From Cyathus striatus (taxonomy: Eukaryota > Basidiomycota > Agaricomycetes > Agaricales > Nidulariaceae): a stretch of DNA of 64,000 bases. The notes beneath the pieces were generated by a model. That model made no database searches and was not told the origin of the DNA. It was given only the letters and a program-made list of their open reading frames with translations. Location of the stretch: contig JAOVFP010000011.1 in NCBI GenBank assembly GCA_025738555.1, positions 558,001 through 622,000 of the forward strand, in the 5' to 3' direction. The position numbers and the translations under genes were made by a program. Below are positions 37,625-50,543 of this stretch, in pieces; the stretch's first letter is position 1, and each line of letters opens with the position of its first letter.

Positions 37625-38267
37625 ATGATGGGTATGTTAAAAATGCCTGCCACTAGAAACTACCATGTTTTGCGCCATTTCTCTCCATTGACTATATGCT
37701 CACGATTTTTGCTGGAACGTATTCTGAGCCCACCTCCATGCACTCTTAGGACTTGCTTTCCACAAGAAGAGGACACTGAGCCGTCAACAAGCTCTGGAGT
37801 ACTTATTCCTAAACCCCGGGGTGAGGCAGGAAAAAATTATAAAATAGTTGACCATGTGGAATGCAGCCAGGAGCAACTTAGCGATATGGAGGTGATAATT
37901 TATTCCAGAGCAATATTTATTTTCTTACCATTGTGACATGCAGAACTATATCATTCAATTAGCCCACGAGGAGTTGGATTTCGGAATTACTTACGCTGCT
38001 CAGGAAAGCAGTAAACTTGATATTGTATGTGAGAAGGTACATCTTTCCACTAATTATTGTGACAATATCTAACGACCACTTCTGAAGGCCGCAGGTCGAT
38101 ATCCTGATCTTCGTAGATATGACAGCAACTGGCTGACTCTTGATATTATCAAGATCAAAATGCGAAATTTCCGAAAAAGTTGCCGAACACCAGTCACATC
38201 TGCAGTTGAAGGAGTATCTGTAATGAAGAGGAAAGAAGCCAGGGTCATTCGTGGCACAGGAGCTTGA
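37625..38267 (+). CDS. Small three-exon protein of about 179 residues, apparently open
   Basis: Exons 37625-37891, 37944-38036 and 38088-38267, joined by introns of 52 and 51 bp, all phase 0 with GT-AG ends; the stop is TGA 38265. The sequence has EEDTEPSTSSGVLIPKPRGE, then NYIIQLAHEELDFGITYAAQ and AAGRYPDLRRYDSNWLTLDI, ending in a basic tail (MKRKEARVIRGTG). The helical, charged block with x-YPxLRxY-x-x-W resembles a short domain found at the N-terminus of repeat-associated agaric proteins; I do not know its name. It is one of the very few frames here without a stop. Two ATG codons in a row (37625, 37628) leave the start slightly uncertain. Confidence 0.55.
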
Positions 38268-38344
38268 GTAGAGTTTCAAATTTTCATTTTTTATTTCTTT
38301 GCATATATGGACATATCTGCTGTGTGGGAAATTGTATATATGTA

Positions 38345-38859
38345 TTGAGTGGTTGAGTGGGTTATGAGCAGGTGTGAGTGGCCTGTGAGTGGCCCTGTGA
38401 GCGGGACAATCAATATGATACATTATCATATTTACAATCTGCATGTACATAGGGTAGAACAACATATTTTTGATTACATTTAGAATTGGCAAGTGGATCT
38501 GATGAACGAACCAATCCAGACTCTGTTACCAGGACAAATTCTGAATGTGCGATAAGATAGGGGTGCTGAACATAGCCAGAATCCAGGTTTAGATAGGATC
38601 AGTGAACAAATGTGCGTTCCAATTCAGGATTTGTGCAAGAATCTGCGTTAACAACCAATTTTTCACACAGATTCTACCTTTGTTCTATTGTCATTTTCTC
38701 AATATGGAAGCGCGATATGGGTTTAGAACCAATCCATCATTATTTTCTAAATATGAACATGAATCTGTTCAAGGAGCCGATTTTGGTACACATTCTAATT
38801 GTTAAGAAAATCTGTTTGTACAATATTTACCCCACCCCAATTCACTCCTGTCTGAGGTG
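38345..38859 (-). repeat. Right inverted repeat of the 23 kb block
   Basis: Reverse-complement partner of 15437-15950, ending CTGTCTGAGGTG at 38859. Confidence 0.85.
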
Positions 38860-38869
38860 TGTGGAACCA

Positions 38870-39545
38870 AGTGTTTAAAAATATTACATACTGAAAGTGT
38901 AACAAAATAACACTGATATGAGGGGGCAGCATCCATATCAACATATGGTACACTTGCAACTTTGGTAGATGACAATTGACCTCCAGATCTTCCAAACAAA
39001 CATTTGAGTTGGGTTCGTGGTGAGTGGGGCAAGATGCTTACCTGGCATCAACAATTTTGTTGAGGCCTCAGTGATGTCTTGTTGACAACCAGCAAGGACT
39101 TGAGGAGGGTTGAGGTGGGGAAGTTGGAGTGAGTTGGGTGATGTGTGCTGATGACACTGGAAGTCTTGAGGACAGGGGGGCAGTGTTGAGGAGGCAGAGT
39201 TTGCATGGCAATGTGCATCAATGTCAATGACAATTGATGCTTGAACCACACAAGTTAGGGGGAGAGATGGGGGCATTGAGGGGGGAGATGCTAAGAGGGC
39301 CTAGATGATGTGGCATTGATGCCACTCTTGCTAGCAGCATCATCCTTGTCATGATCCATGGAGGGGGAAGGGGGTGTTGAGGTGAGGGGGTAGTAGATGT
39401 CTGATGGTGTTGCCAATGCTGTGTCGGTGTTGTTAAGTGAGACTCAGAGTGATGTGGCCACTAAAAAGCTACCACACATGACATAGGCAATGAGGAGGGC
39501 AGTGGGCCAGACACTGGTAGCTGGTCAGTATTGTAACAAGTCTAG
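38870..39545. other. Non-coding, G-rich repeats
   Basis: GT/GAGGGG-rich text; 39184-39240 weakly resembles 42175-42235 (GTTGAGGA and GTCAATGACA). Minus-strand frames here have no recognised motif. Confidence 0.4.
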
Positions 39546-39549
39546 TATA

Positions 39550-39823
39550 CTGTACCAATATGACCAAGTGTTTGCCACTTTTCGGCATGACAGGCTTGAA
39601 CACTTGGACCTTCTGTTCAACAGGGCATGTGAGGTGTGACAAAAATTGTAACTGTTCATGGAAAATTATGCAAGCAAAGTGAGCCACCAAAATTTTGACC
39701 TTAGCCTCAATTTTTCATTGTACCTCTGTTCAAACAGCTCAGTGACACATGACAAACATGACATCTGTTCCTGTTCATGACCCCACGTGACATGTCACTG
39801 AACACTTGGTCATATTGGTACAG
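39550..39823. mobile_element. Tc1/mariner-type MITE, 274 bp
   Basis: Perfect terminal inverted repeats of 23 bp beginning CTGTACCAATATGACC, each flanked by TA (39548-39549 and 39824-39825). The TA target duplication points to Tc1/mariner; it is too short to code for a transposase. Confidence 0.8.
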
Positions 39824-39829
39824 TATGTC

Positions 39830-40870
39830 AAGATTCGACCATTTCAGCTCATAAAAGGCATAATGTCCAATAATAAGACTGTACTATTGCACAGTGTAGG
39901 CTCCTTCCTGATGCAACAGCATGGTTCAACTCAAATCGTCTGCATTTCTACCTGAAGGTTACTCCAAAGTTCCAACCAAACCAATGTAACTCTCATGTGA
40001 GCAGGTTGAAGTCCCAGTGAGACATCCCATATGGTAGGGCATATGTCAATATCCTTTTTGAAGTAATAAGTACAGTATCATGTACACTAACAGTCACTGG
40101 AATCTTTAGATGTGTTGAGTCAATAGCATGGTCTTGGATACATTATGTATGTGTTATTTGTGCTTGATGCATATGCCAGTCACTGACATAGGGCACTCCC
40201 AAATTACACCCTCCAAAGTTAATTTAAATCTGAAGAGTCCAAGGTTAACCTAAACTGTCTGCATCATTCCACTTTTCCACTCCTAGATCTTCTGATCACA
40301 TTATAAGCATATTAAGGGAATCAGACCTCATTTCTTCAAAAGAACTCTTTCCTTGGGTACTGGCATCCAATTGTTGTTCTATTGATATACATCAATTTAT
40401 ACTGGCCTCCCAAGTCTCAACCACATGGTTTTCACATTTTTCCTATTTGATGGGATTAGTCTATTAACATGGATGTGCTTTGCATTGGCCATCTCTGCTT
40501 TTCTTTTTCTATACTGATCTTCCATTGTGCAAGGCACAGGTGGTATGAAGCAATCTCCAGCAGCTAAGATGATGTCTGACTCAGTCGATTCTTGTGCATT
40601 GCTAAGCAGATGACTGTGGCACAGCAAATCTTGACAGTTGTCTCAATTGTCAGATATGATATTTCATTGTTTCAATGTATCATTGGTACTAAAGTTTGCT
40701 GTGAGCACAGATTGACAATAGTAATTCATGTTTCAATAACATTTGTCATTACCTCATCTATTGACAACAGTCATACTACTAAGGCTTAATGTTAGGAACC
40801 AAATCAAAGAATCAAGGCTCAAGTACATAGGAAATACTATGCAACCTGCTATATAGTTTGTAATTGTGGA
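39830..40870. other. Non-coding stretch
   Basis: No supported gene. A 76-residue minus-strand frame at 40397-40627 has no motif. Confidence 0.4.
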
Positions 40871-40879
40871 AACTGAGTG

Positions 40880-42504
40880 CACTACAGGAATTCCAGTTGA
40901 GTGTCACTCAAATGTTACTCAAACGTTACTTGAATTGTCACTTGAAGTGTTACTCAATTTTCACTCTATTTTTGCATGCTTAAGTATCTTGCTTAATTTC
41001 AGTGACCTAATTACATGATTTATGTACTTGTTTGCTACTCCAGCTGATAAATAGCTATCTTACTATTATGTACCTAATGAACAATATATTAAACTGAAAA
41101 AACTAAGTAAAATGCGCAAGAAATAAGCTAGTAATGGTATAATATTTTTCTCACTGTTGCATATATCACTCAAATGTCACTTGAATTTCACTTGAATTTT
41201 GAATTGTCACTCAATTGTAACTCAAATGCTACTCAAATGCTACTTGAATTTTTACTTGAGTGAAATTGTTGTCACTCAAAAAAAAATATCACTTGAATCT
41301 TACTCAAATGTAACTTGAATGCTACTTGAATGCAACTTGAATGTTACTTAAATGCAACTCAACCTTCACTTGAATTTTCACTTGAATGTAACTTGATTGT
41401 CACTTGAATTTACTAACTTAACTCACTCAATTTTATGTCAATAAATTTAATTGTACTTCTTGTGTACTTCACTCTCATCTGCCCTCCTGTTCATTGTTTC
41501 CCATGCCTCCACTTATCAATGTGCTGCATAATAACCTTCCTGCTCATTATTTCCCACGCCTCCGCTTAATTATTGTGTTGCTTGATTGATGTCCTCATTG
41601 TTTCCCATGCCTCAGCTTATCATTTATGATGAATGCCAACCCTCCCACTCATCATTTCCCATGCCTCTGCTTATTGTAGTCAATTCCCACTCACCACTTC
41701 TCACCCCTCCTCTCTCAAAATTCCCATGGTATTTTCTTCACCAAATACTCACCCTTAACATTTCCCACGCATTTTCATGTTGCCCACTGTTGGTTATGAT
41801 TTCCCACACTTCATCATTTCATCAATTTGTCATGTCCCGCCCTCCGCTTTCATTTTCCCACGCACATATTGCTAATTTATTGCACTTTCTTATAAATTTA
41901 AAATCATTCAAAAGTACCTATGCTTCATGAATTATAATTGTAGCACCCATTGTACAAAAATTTGAATTATTCCACATTTTAATAAAATTACCCTTTCATA
42001 CAACATCTAAGGTACAGTCTAATGTATAAAGAAGAGTATATAACAGATATTACAAAAGATTCAAGAGGAGGTAAGAAATATTGAGCTAGAAAATGCGAAA
42101 TTACTTACTTGCTGTTGAGCATGATGATGAGGAAGGGTGCCCATCAACAGATCACCCATTAATTATGTGTGGCAGTGTTGAGGAAGCAAGTTTGATGGCA
42201 TTGATGGATGTCAATGACAGCAGCTGCAAACATGGACAAAGGCAAGAAGAAGTGTGTAAAAAATTGAACAAGGCAGAATGTTGAAGGAAAAAGTGGGTGG
42301 GGGGAAGGACAGTGGGGAGACATTGATAGTAATGTAGAGTATAAGTATTTATTAAACACTTACCTTTACAGACTTATTTTTTTAATAACTTGAATGTGAT
42401 TTGAATTGTTACTCAAATTGTCACTTGAGTGCAACTCAAATGCTACTTGATTGCAACTTGAACTCACTTGAACAAAATTGTCATTGACTGGAATTCTTGT
42501 AAGC
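40880..42504. mobile_element. Non-autonomous CACTA-like element
   Basis: The left end reads CACTACAGGAATTCCAGT; the right end, inverted, GCTTACAAGAATTCCAGT. Inside both ends lie arrays of about 10 bp words ACTTGAATG/ACTCAAATG (40905-41410 and 42385-42475). The middle has copies of TTTCCCATGCCTC (41495-41850) and a 63-residue frame at 42093-42284 without motif. No transposase. The CACTA terminus is shared in type with CACTA elements generally. Confidence 0.65.
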
Positions 42505-42509
42505 CCACA

Positions 42510-43094
42510 TTATATGAAACATGAAGCTGCATCGAGTCAACAACACTATGGTAACTACCAGAGTGCTTGAATGTTACATACCTGAAACATTAACATTGCA
42601 AAGCACCTCAGGCTTCAACTGAGTCAGAAACCAACTGCCAACTGCCAGCCTCAGGAGTCACTTTGGTGGTATCTACCAAGGTTTGGGGCAGTGGTAAGGT
42701 ATGTTTGAGTCAAACTATAGCAGATCCTATGCTGAGAGGTAGCTAAACATTAAAATAAAAGGGAGGGAATAGAAAAGGATATTGATAAGGCCTGAAGCCA
42801 GAAGAGGAGGTGAAAGCACTATCAAAGTATGACATAGAGAATCAAATGCAGTGTACAAGGATGTACATTGTGATTACTATTGACTCAGTACATGTACATG
42901 TGCTTGTATCGTAGCTCAAGTACTCATGTCTCAAGCCATGTCTTGACTTTGAAAATAATTGATTTGGAATAAAACCTGAGCCTACAATTGATGGAAATGG
43001 ACAGCATCTTCAACAAAGTGGATGGACCTGTGCAATATGGTAAGGATGTACACAGTAGGTACTTATGCTACTGTGGTCTCTGTAATTCATGGAA
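42510..43094. other. Non-coding stretch between elements
   Basis: Nothing recognised; it carries the left target copy of the following long-TIR element at its right edge. Confidence 0.5.
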
Positions 43095-43102
43095 CAAACT
43101 GC

Positions 43103-46100
43103 CATAAGTGTCAGCCAATTTGATCACAATTTGCTCAGGAAAAATGAGTGCTGCAACCCTAAATCTCCACCAAAAAAATGAGTGCCATTTTTATAAGGCA
43201 TATTCAGTAAATGTAATAGAGTGGTGATCATTGGCACTCATTTATGTATTGGTATTGACTACTAGGGGATTATATTAGTATAGTATGGGGGCACTCAAAA
43301 GTGATCATTTGAAGAATATTAGAAGGTGATCATTGGCACTCATTTATGTATTGTTGTTGATTACTAGGGAATTATATTAGTATAGTATGGAGGCACTCAA
43401 AAGTGATCATTTTGAGAGCATTAGGAGGTGATCATTGGCACTCATTTATGTATTATTGTTGATTACTAGGGGATAGTATTAGTATAGAATGAGGGCACTC
43501 AAAAGTGATCATTTAATGAATATTAGGAGGTGATCATTGGCACTCATTTATGTATTGTTATTACTGATTACTAGTTGATCTGCACTTCGCATATTTCCCA
43601 CACATTGCATTTGTCACACACTTCCCACTTGTCACATTGGTCACACATATTCCTGCACCTCATGTTTTTTCCATGCATCACATTTGTCATGTACTTGACA
43701 TGTGTCACATTCATCACATATATTCCCATGCTTCACATTTGTCACATACTTCCTGCATGTCACATCTGTCACATATTTCGTGCGCGTCATGTTCGTCACA
43801 TATATTCCTGCGCATCACATTTGTTACAATTTTCATGTCTGTCACGTCTGTCACAAGTCTCCCACACTACATATATATCACACATGTCACGCTTTAGTGC
43901 ATTTGTCACGTTCTTTATGAGTGTTACACTTTTATGCATGTCACACATCTCACACTATTTGTCACGCATTTCACACTCGTCACACGTGTCACGTCTTTGA
44001 GGCGCGTCACACTGTGATGATCTGCATGCATGTCACACTTTTATCAGATTTTTCTGTCTCTACCACTATTCAAGTTGTCATGAGAGTGGAGTAGGTATGT
44101 AATAGTATAGAGTAAATTATATATGCAGAGGAAACAACATGTACTTGTAGAATTGAAGATTGTAACATGGAAAATAAAAATTAGAAAGTTATAGAAGTGT
44201 GGTAATGATAAGAAACTAGAATGAAAATGTAGAGTGTATATGTAGTAGAAGCCTTACCCCCACTGACAGAGCATGAGAAATTTGGAAAAGGGATGATATG
44301 ATATTTAATAATCAGGACTAGAGATGTAATGAAATGAAAAAGTAAAAACTATAATGGTTAGTCTGAATATGAGAGATGATGAGGTGATTATGATAGAAAT
44401 GAATATTTGGAAATATTTAACAATGTCATGTCTCATTCTATTCCACTAGGGACAAGAACTGCAGAGGAGATAGTCTAGGTAGCAGAGTAACCAATACACA
44501 TTAGTAAGGTGCATGGAGGTAGTGAACAGGTACAGAAGTAGTGGAACATTGGCTTCAACATGTGTGTTGTGCCCCTTGGACTTCCAGTTCTGTATTTAGA
44601 AAAAAGCAGAGTAAGTTACAAAATAGCGGAGTTGGCTCAAGGCTGTAGACCATAGTAAACTAGTGATACACCTATAGATTGTAGTCATAGGTAAAATGGC
44701 CAAGGCTGGAGAATGAGGTAGAACAATAATAAAGAGAAGGGACAAGTAAACAGTTATGAGTAAACATTAGTAATGAAAAGTTCGATATATAACAAACATA
44801 CACAGTCTGGAGGAAATATACATAATCTGGAGTAAACCTGGAGTTGGCTTCAATGGTTTGAGAATTGTCATGGATATGACAAACAACTGAACAGAAAAGG
44901 ACATATACTGAAAGAACTATATATAGATAACAAATATGAAAGAATGGTGAGTCTGTGATTCCACATCACATCAAACTCACATATCTCAGTTATTAGATGA
45001 TCATGATTCTTGCATTAACCATTGGTTATTCTTGTATCTTCAACACACATTATTAAGTCACCTCTATGCTTACTCTATATGATTACATGACACTTCTACA
45101 CTGTCATGTGTTTCACATCTCTGATTTATGTTATATAGTTCTTTTAGTATGAGTATCCATTCATACATATGAAATCCCCTCCTGTACCCCTCTCCACTTT
45201 CTTGCTCAGTGGCCATTACTTGCTTTTCTATTCTTTATTTTAGTGTCAACTACATCATCACCTTTGTTTCTTCTTGTTCTCTTTTCTGAAGGCTAACTTT
45301 GTCTTTTCTCCTTTCTTGCCTAAGAAAAACTTACTATCATTTTTCTATAGTCATGTGCAGTATTGTCATACAGGGTCTGAATCAATGACTGACTTGTCAA
45401 TAGGGAGTTCAATCTCAACCATTTTGTCACATTGCTACAGATCAGTCACTACAGCAACACTACAATCCTGTCAAAAAAGTTTAGCATATGTTACAAAACA
45501 GTTGTAGCTGTATCATGTATCACCAAGATTGAACTTCCCTAATGCAAGAGGCTGAATTACACTACTAAGTAATGAGCTATAGGTTAAATGTGGCATCACT
45601 GAGTGCTCTGATTCCTTGGATATGAAAGATACAGAAAATTTTTCATTATAGACATGTTGGAACCCCATCAACATGTCACAATCATGATACACATGCAAGC
45701 ATAATGTACTTGAAATGTGTTATACATCTCAAAGATATGACATAAGTAACACTTATGATATGTGTGAAAAGCATGATGAAAGCCTCAAAGACATGATGAA
45801 TATAATGCATGTGCAAATCATGAGAAACAGATGTGACTTATGTGATGAATGTGACAAATGTGAGGCGTGACACACATACAAAGTATAACAAATGCACTGT
45901 GACGAGCATGAAAGCGTGACAAATAGATATGAAATGTGTGACATGTATAAAAGCGTAATGCTCATAAAGAACGTGACAAACGTGACGCGTGACGCGCATG
46001 CAAAGCGTGACAAACGCGCTAAAGCGTGATATGTGTAATATATGTGTAGTGTGGGAAACTTGTGACAGATGTGACACACGTGAAAATTGTGACAAATGTG

Positions 46101-46576
46101 ATGTGTGGGAATATATGTGACGAACATGACGCGCACAAAATATGTGACAGATGTGACATGCAGGAAGTATGTGACAAATGTGAAGTGTGGGAATATACTA
46201 ATATAATCTCCTAGTAGTCAATACCAATACATAAATAAGTGCCAATGATTACCTTCTAATATTCTTCAAATGATCACTTTTGAGTGCCTCTATACTATAC
46301 TAATATAATTCCTTAGTAATCAACAATAATACATAAATGAGTGCCAATGATCACCTTCTAATATTCTTCAAATGATCACTTTTGAGTGCCCCCATACTAC
46401 ACTAATATAATCCCCTAGTAGTCAACACCAATATATAAATAAGTGCCAATGATCACCACTCCATTACATTTACTGAATATGCCTTATAAAAATGGCACTC
46501 ATTTTTTTGGTGGAGATTTAGGATTGTGGCACTCATTTTTCTTGAGCAATTTGTGATCAAATTGGCTGACACCACT
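43103..46576. mobile_element. 3.5 kb element with about 0.9 kb terminal inverted repeats
   Basis: 43108-44030 and 45755-46572 are inverted copies. Each arm has GTGTCAGCCAATTTGATCAC, three to four units of about 120 bp (GATCATTGGCACTCATTTAT and CACTCAAAAGTGATCATTT), then a run of GTCACA words. CAAACTGC lies directly outside both ends (43095-43102 and 46577-46584), a plausible 8 bp target duplication as seen for MULE or hAT elements. The centre 44030-45750 has no transposase-like frame. Confidence 0.75.
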
Positions 46577-48620
46577 CAAACTGCTGCTGATTTGATTAAT
46601 CATTAGATTTTTTCAATGTGTCAGTGCCATTGACATAAAGCAGGAATAAAACGCAAATAAAATTTCAACAAAAAGTGTATTGGACCTTGTAGATCTACAT
46701 TATTTGGCTTCAGATTCTCTATATAAATATATGTTCCCAACCACCCACCCATAGTGCTACAGTACTAATTCTCAACTAGACAGGTATGCATCTCCTTCTT
46801 GTTTCATCATTCATTACAGGCTTGTCGACATATGTTGCACAGGCCTTAATTGAACTAATTCCTGTGAAAGCTAAGACAGCTCAGAAATATTAAGTGGTGT
46901 GTGAACCTTTGTCACTGTTTTCTTTCTGCATGCAATAACTTGGCTCTGGCACTTGTTCAAATGCCACCTTTTCACTACTACTCACAAGTTCACAAGAGCA
47001 TTTACTCTGTACTGAACTGACTCTTCCTCTAATATACAATGTACAGTTTATTTATCATCTCAACAACATTGAGAATGGGGTTGGTACTCATCCTGCCTTT
47101 ATTTATCAAATAAAGTCTTGCTTTCAATTCCTATATCCAACTTTCTCTCATCTTTCTCTCCTGACACTTTTCACTCTACTGCTCTGCCTTATTATAATCT
47201 AGTCTAAGGAGAGATTTTCCTAGGACAGACCTGCTTGAAGCTGAGGTATTTCTTACTTGGAACATTTTAGTGAGATCATTTTACATGATTTTGAATGATC
47301 AGATACTAAGGACAAGTGGAATTTGGCAGACTACTTCATTTTATGTATATTACTACTATGCCACAGATCCAAGAGATAATGAACCTGTGCATAATCCCAA
47401 CTGCAATTGTACCAGGAGATGAGTATACTGTTACCTGGGATAATGTGCATCAACTGACTTCTACATATGAACCATTCTGAATCCCTACATATGATAATTA
47501 GTACTTATTAACCTTCTTAGCTGCATAGTAACTGTCATGGCTTTGCACAAATCTAATACTGCTTTGGTCACTATATCTCTTACATCCTCAAATGTGATAT
47601 CAGTGCCAGCCAGTGCAACTTCAAGGTATATCATTTAAAAATTGATATAAAAACTGGACTAAGTTTGATATAAGTAGTATTGTCACTCTTGCAGCTGTAG
47701 TTCAGGTAGGTACTCTGGTTCCAGGCATCACTAACAACTGGTTTACCACACACATCATATCAGAGCCAGCAGCATTCCTTTCAGGTAATAACAATGTAAT
47801 GCCAGCTCCAAAAACTACTTCAGAATTTCAGGACAAAATAATAAATCATAGAAATAATATATCACTGAGTCCTTCTAGAGGTTCTAAAGCATCTGTACTG
47901 GTTGGGGTTATAGTTGGGTGTGTAGTTGGAGAGATTGCTGCAATGGCAATTATATGCCTAGCAATATGGTCCATTATAAAACACAAGTCCAGATCAGTAA
48001 CAATACAAAAGCAAAATGCTTCACTTTTAAACTGGGACAACAACAGAAAATGGCAGAATACTAAAGGCATTCAATTTATGACCTGATATGGGATATTTTA
48101 ATGCTACCAGTACTCCAATTTTATCTGCTGCTGGTTATCTAAGCATGCTTCACTCCAATCTGTCTGGAGAAGTTGTTCACAAATAGAGAGACCTTCCTGC
48201 TGAACCCTCCACAGTGGAGCCACCACTCTCAAATGGTGGAAGGGATTCTTACTATATGCTATCCCTACACCTGGGCAAGAGTTGGATGCTGTTCATATAG
48301 GCTTCTAAAGCCAAGTCTTGAGTGTAGGTAACTGAAATAGATAATCAGTAGGATTTTGTGACTTGTGCTCATTTATGTGATTGAACATAGTATGATGCCA
48401 ATTCAGATGATGATGTTTGAAGTGTTCATTCCTGCCTACAGTCACCAGCATGACAATGGTGTGCATTGTCGAGAGTGAGAAGACATGTAGCAGTTAACTA
48501 AGCTTCTCTCTGTGAGCCTGTATATGAGACAAGAAACCATCAAAGCTTTTAGTGAAGATGATAGGTAGTATAGGGACGTCATTTCCTCTTAAAATGGTAT
48601 GGTTTGGATATATGGCATGC
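46577..48620 (+). repeat. Dispersed gene-bearing repeat, copy B
   Basis: Collinear with copy A from GATTAATCATTAGAT (46597) to TTTGGATATATGGCATG (48603-48619). It begins right at the edge of the long-TIR element and is cut at its 3' side by a fold-back element, beyond which GGCATGT and GTCTTG continue (49592). Confidence 0.8.
47358..48310 (+). pseudogene. Membrane protein with PPxY tail, copy B, broken
   Basis: ATG 47358 aligns with 8879 in copy A. The frame is lost in the ectodomain. The span region reads ASVLVGVIVGCVVGEIAAMA then RSVTIQKQNASLLNWD (47799-48086), and a TGA follows FMT at 48084. The tail part near 48100-48310 is recognisable only by alignment and lacks the PPNY region. The CG sites of copy A are TG or CA here. 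Confidence 0.65.
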
Positions 48621-49591
48621 CACCAGTGGCTGCCAGTGACCTGTGGGGGTGTGCTATGTTTCATCACCAAGAGGGTGATTGATTTCAATTTGAGCCTGGC
48701 ACAATCAATTAATTACTGTGTATTAGTTTTGAAATCAAATAAAAATATGTAGCTAGAAATCAATGGTATTGTAGCTGTGAAGTGCGAAATCATTCATTAA
48801 ATGGAATCAATACTGTATCCAAATCAATAAAAATCAAATCAATAAGAACAAAATATAGTACCTCAAATAATGGTCCCCAACAATGATATCAATGTATAAA
48901 CAAGATTTTTAACTATGTATGATTAACCAGTAGGCTATTCAGTCTTATATAGGTAATATACTTTACTATATTTAATGTCTAATTCACTACTATGTACTTC
49001 TATAGACTTTGTGAAATGAAGGACCCACTGATTCTCTTATGTCTTCATCTATACATTGCTACAGTGGTATTCAGTCAAGCTTAATATAAATGTTTTAACA
49101 ATAATTTTATAAATTATCTAGCAAGGGGTAGTAGATGAAGGGGAACATGCCAACAGGTCCTTCATTTCACAAAGTTTGTAGAATACATAGTAGTGAATTA
49201 GACATTAAATATAGTAAAGTACATTACCTATATAAGACTGAATAGCCTACTGGTTAATCATGCATAGTTAAAACCTTGTTTATACATTGATATCATCATT
49301 GGGACCATTATTTGAAGTACTATATTTTGTTCTTATTTATTTGATTTTTATTGATTTGGATACAGTATTGATTCCATTTAATGAATGATTTCGCACTTCA
49401 CACTGCTGATAGATCCCAGCTATAATACCATTGATTTCTAGCTACATACTTCTATTTGATTTCAAAACTAATACACAGTAATTAATTGATTGTACCAGGC
49501 TCAAATTGAAATCAATCACCCTCTCAGTGATGAAATATAGCACACCCCTGCAGGTTACCAGCAGTGATCAATCAAGATGATAGCCATGACT
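48620..49591. mobile_element. Fold-back element with about 420 bp inverted arms
   Basis: 48640-49035 and 49150-49560 are inverted copies (for example GGTGTGCTAT, AGGGTGATTGATTTC and GATTTCAAAACTAATACACA). TGGCATG lies on both sides (48613-48619 and 49592-49598) and copy A has a single TGGCATG there, which supports a target duplication. The short centre is non-coding. Confidence 0.75.
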
Positions 49592-50543
49592 TGGCATGTA
49601 CAAGTCTTGGATTGTTGCTGGCTCTGGTATTCTATGCCTGGGGGTGTCACAAGGGTAGCCAGAGCAGTAAAGCAACATATATGGCAGTTTCAGTGACCCT
49701 GGTGGATAAATTGGCCTCATAAGTAAATAGCATAGAAGAGAGGAAGCATATGCACACCTTTGCAACCAGCACCCATACAGTCCTAGTGTATGTGCACACC
49801 ACTGCACCAAGCACCCACTGCACATCAGAGCGAAACCATTGAAAATCAAGAGTCAAGAGTTTTCATATTTGAGAGTGGTATTTCAGGGAAGTGTGGAGGA
49901 GGATATTGGGTTGGTGGTATCCTCTTGACAAAGAAACTGTGTGAGTGGGTGGCACATCCATCCGACCCTTCAGATCCTAGTGAGGTTGCATGAGAGAGAA
50001 AGTTGGGGGGTAAGTGTAACCTGATATTCTCAAAGTATATGTATGACATTTATATAGGTAAGTGACACAAGGTAATGATGAGTAAATGATGGTATGTAGG
50101 AAGTGAGGTAATGGAGAGAAGCACTTAGAATTAAAGACTTGTTGGTAGAGAATGGTAAAATGGAGAGAGGATGTGACAGAACAATGGCCTGAAAGAGCAT
50201 AGACATTGCTAGACTGTGACACAGTTCCATTGCATTTGGTGACAGTTGGTGATATCCATGAATTGAATTGGGAATTGCCAGTAAGAACATGTGAAATTTA
50301 CTGTGGGAGATACAAAATATGATACACATGGTTTCAAATACACAAAGATGTATATACTGAACTCTTATGGTCCATGGATGCATTATTTTGTAACATTTGG
50401 CAGTAGCCTCCATTGTTAGCACTCACAATTTGTGACTCAGTATATACTTAATTCATTTTTCCTTCTGCTGCCACTGCTGTACATGCCTCTGAAGCCAAGA
50501 GCTCGACCATGTTCTTATACATCTTTTGGTTCTGCTATTTTCA

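Noticed and set aside
43575..44000. 141-residue Cys/His/Ser-rich frame, and its mirror at 45753-46136
   Set aside because: It is a translation of GTCACA tandem words in the long inverted arms, not a zinc protein.
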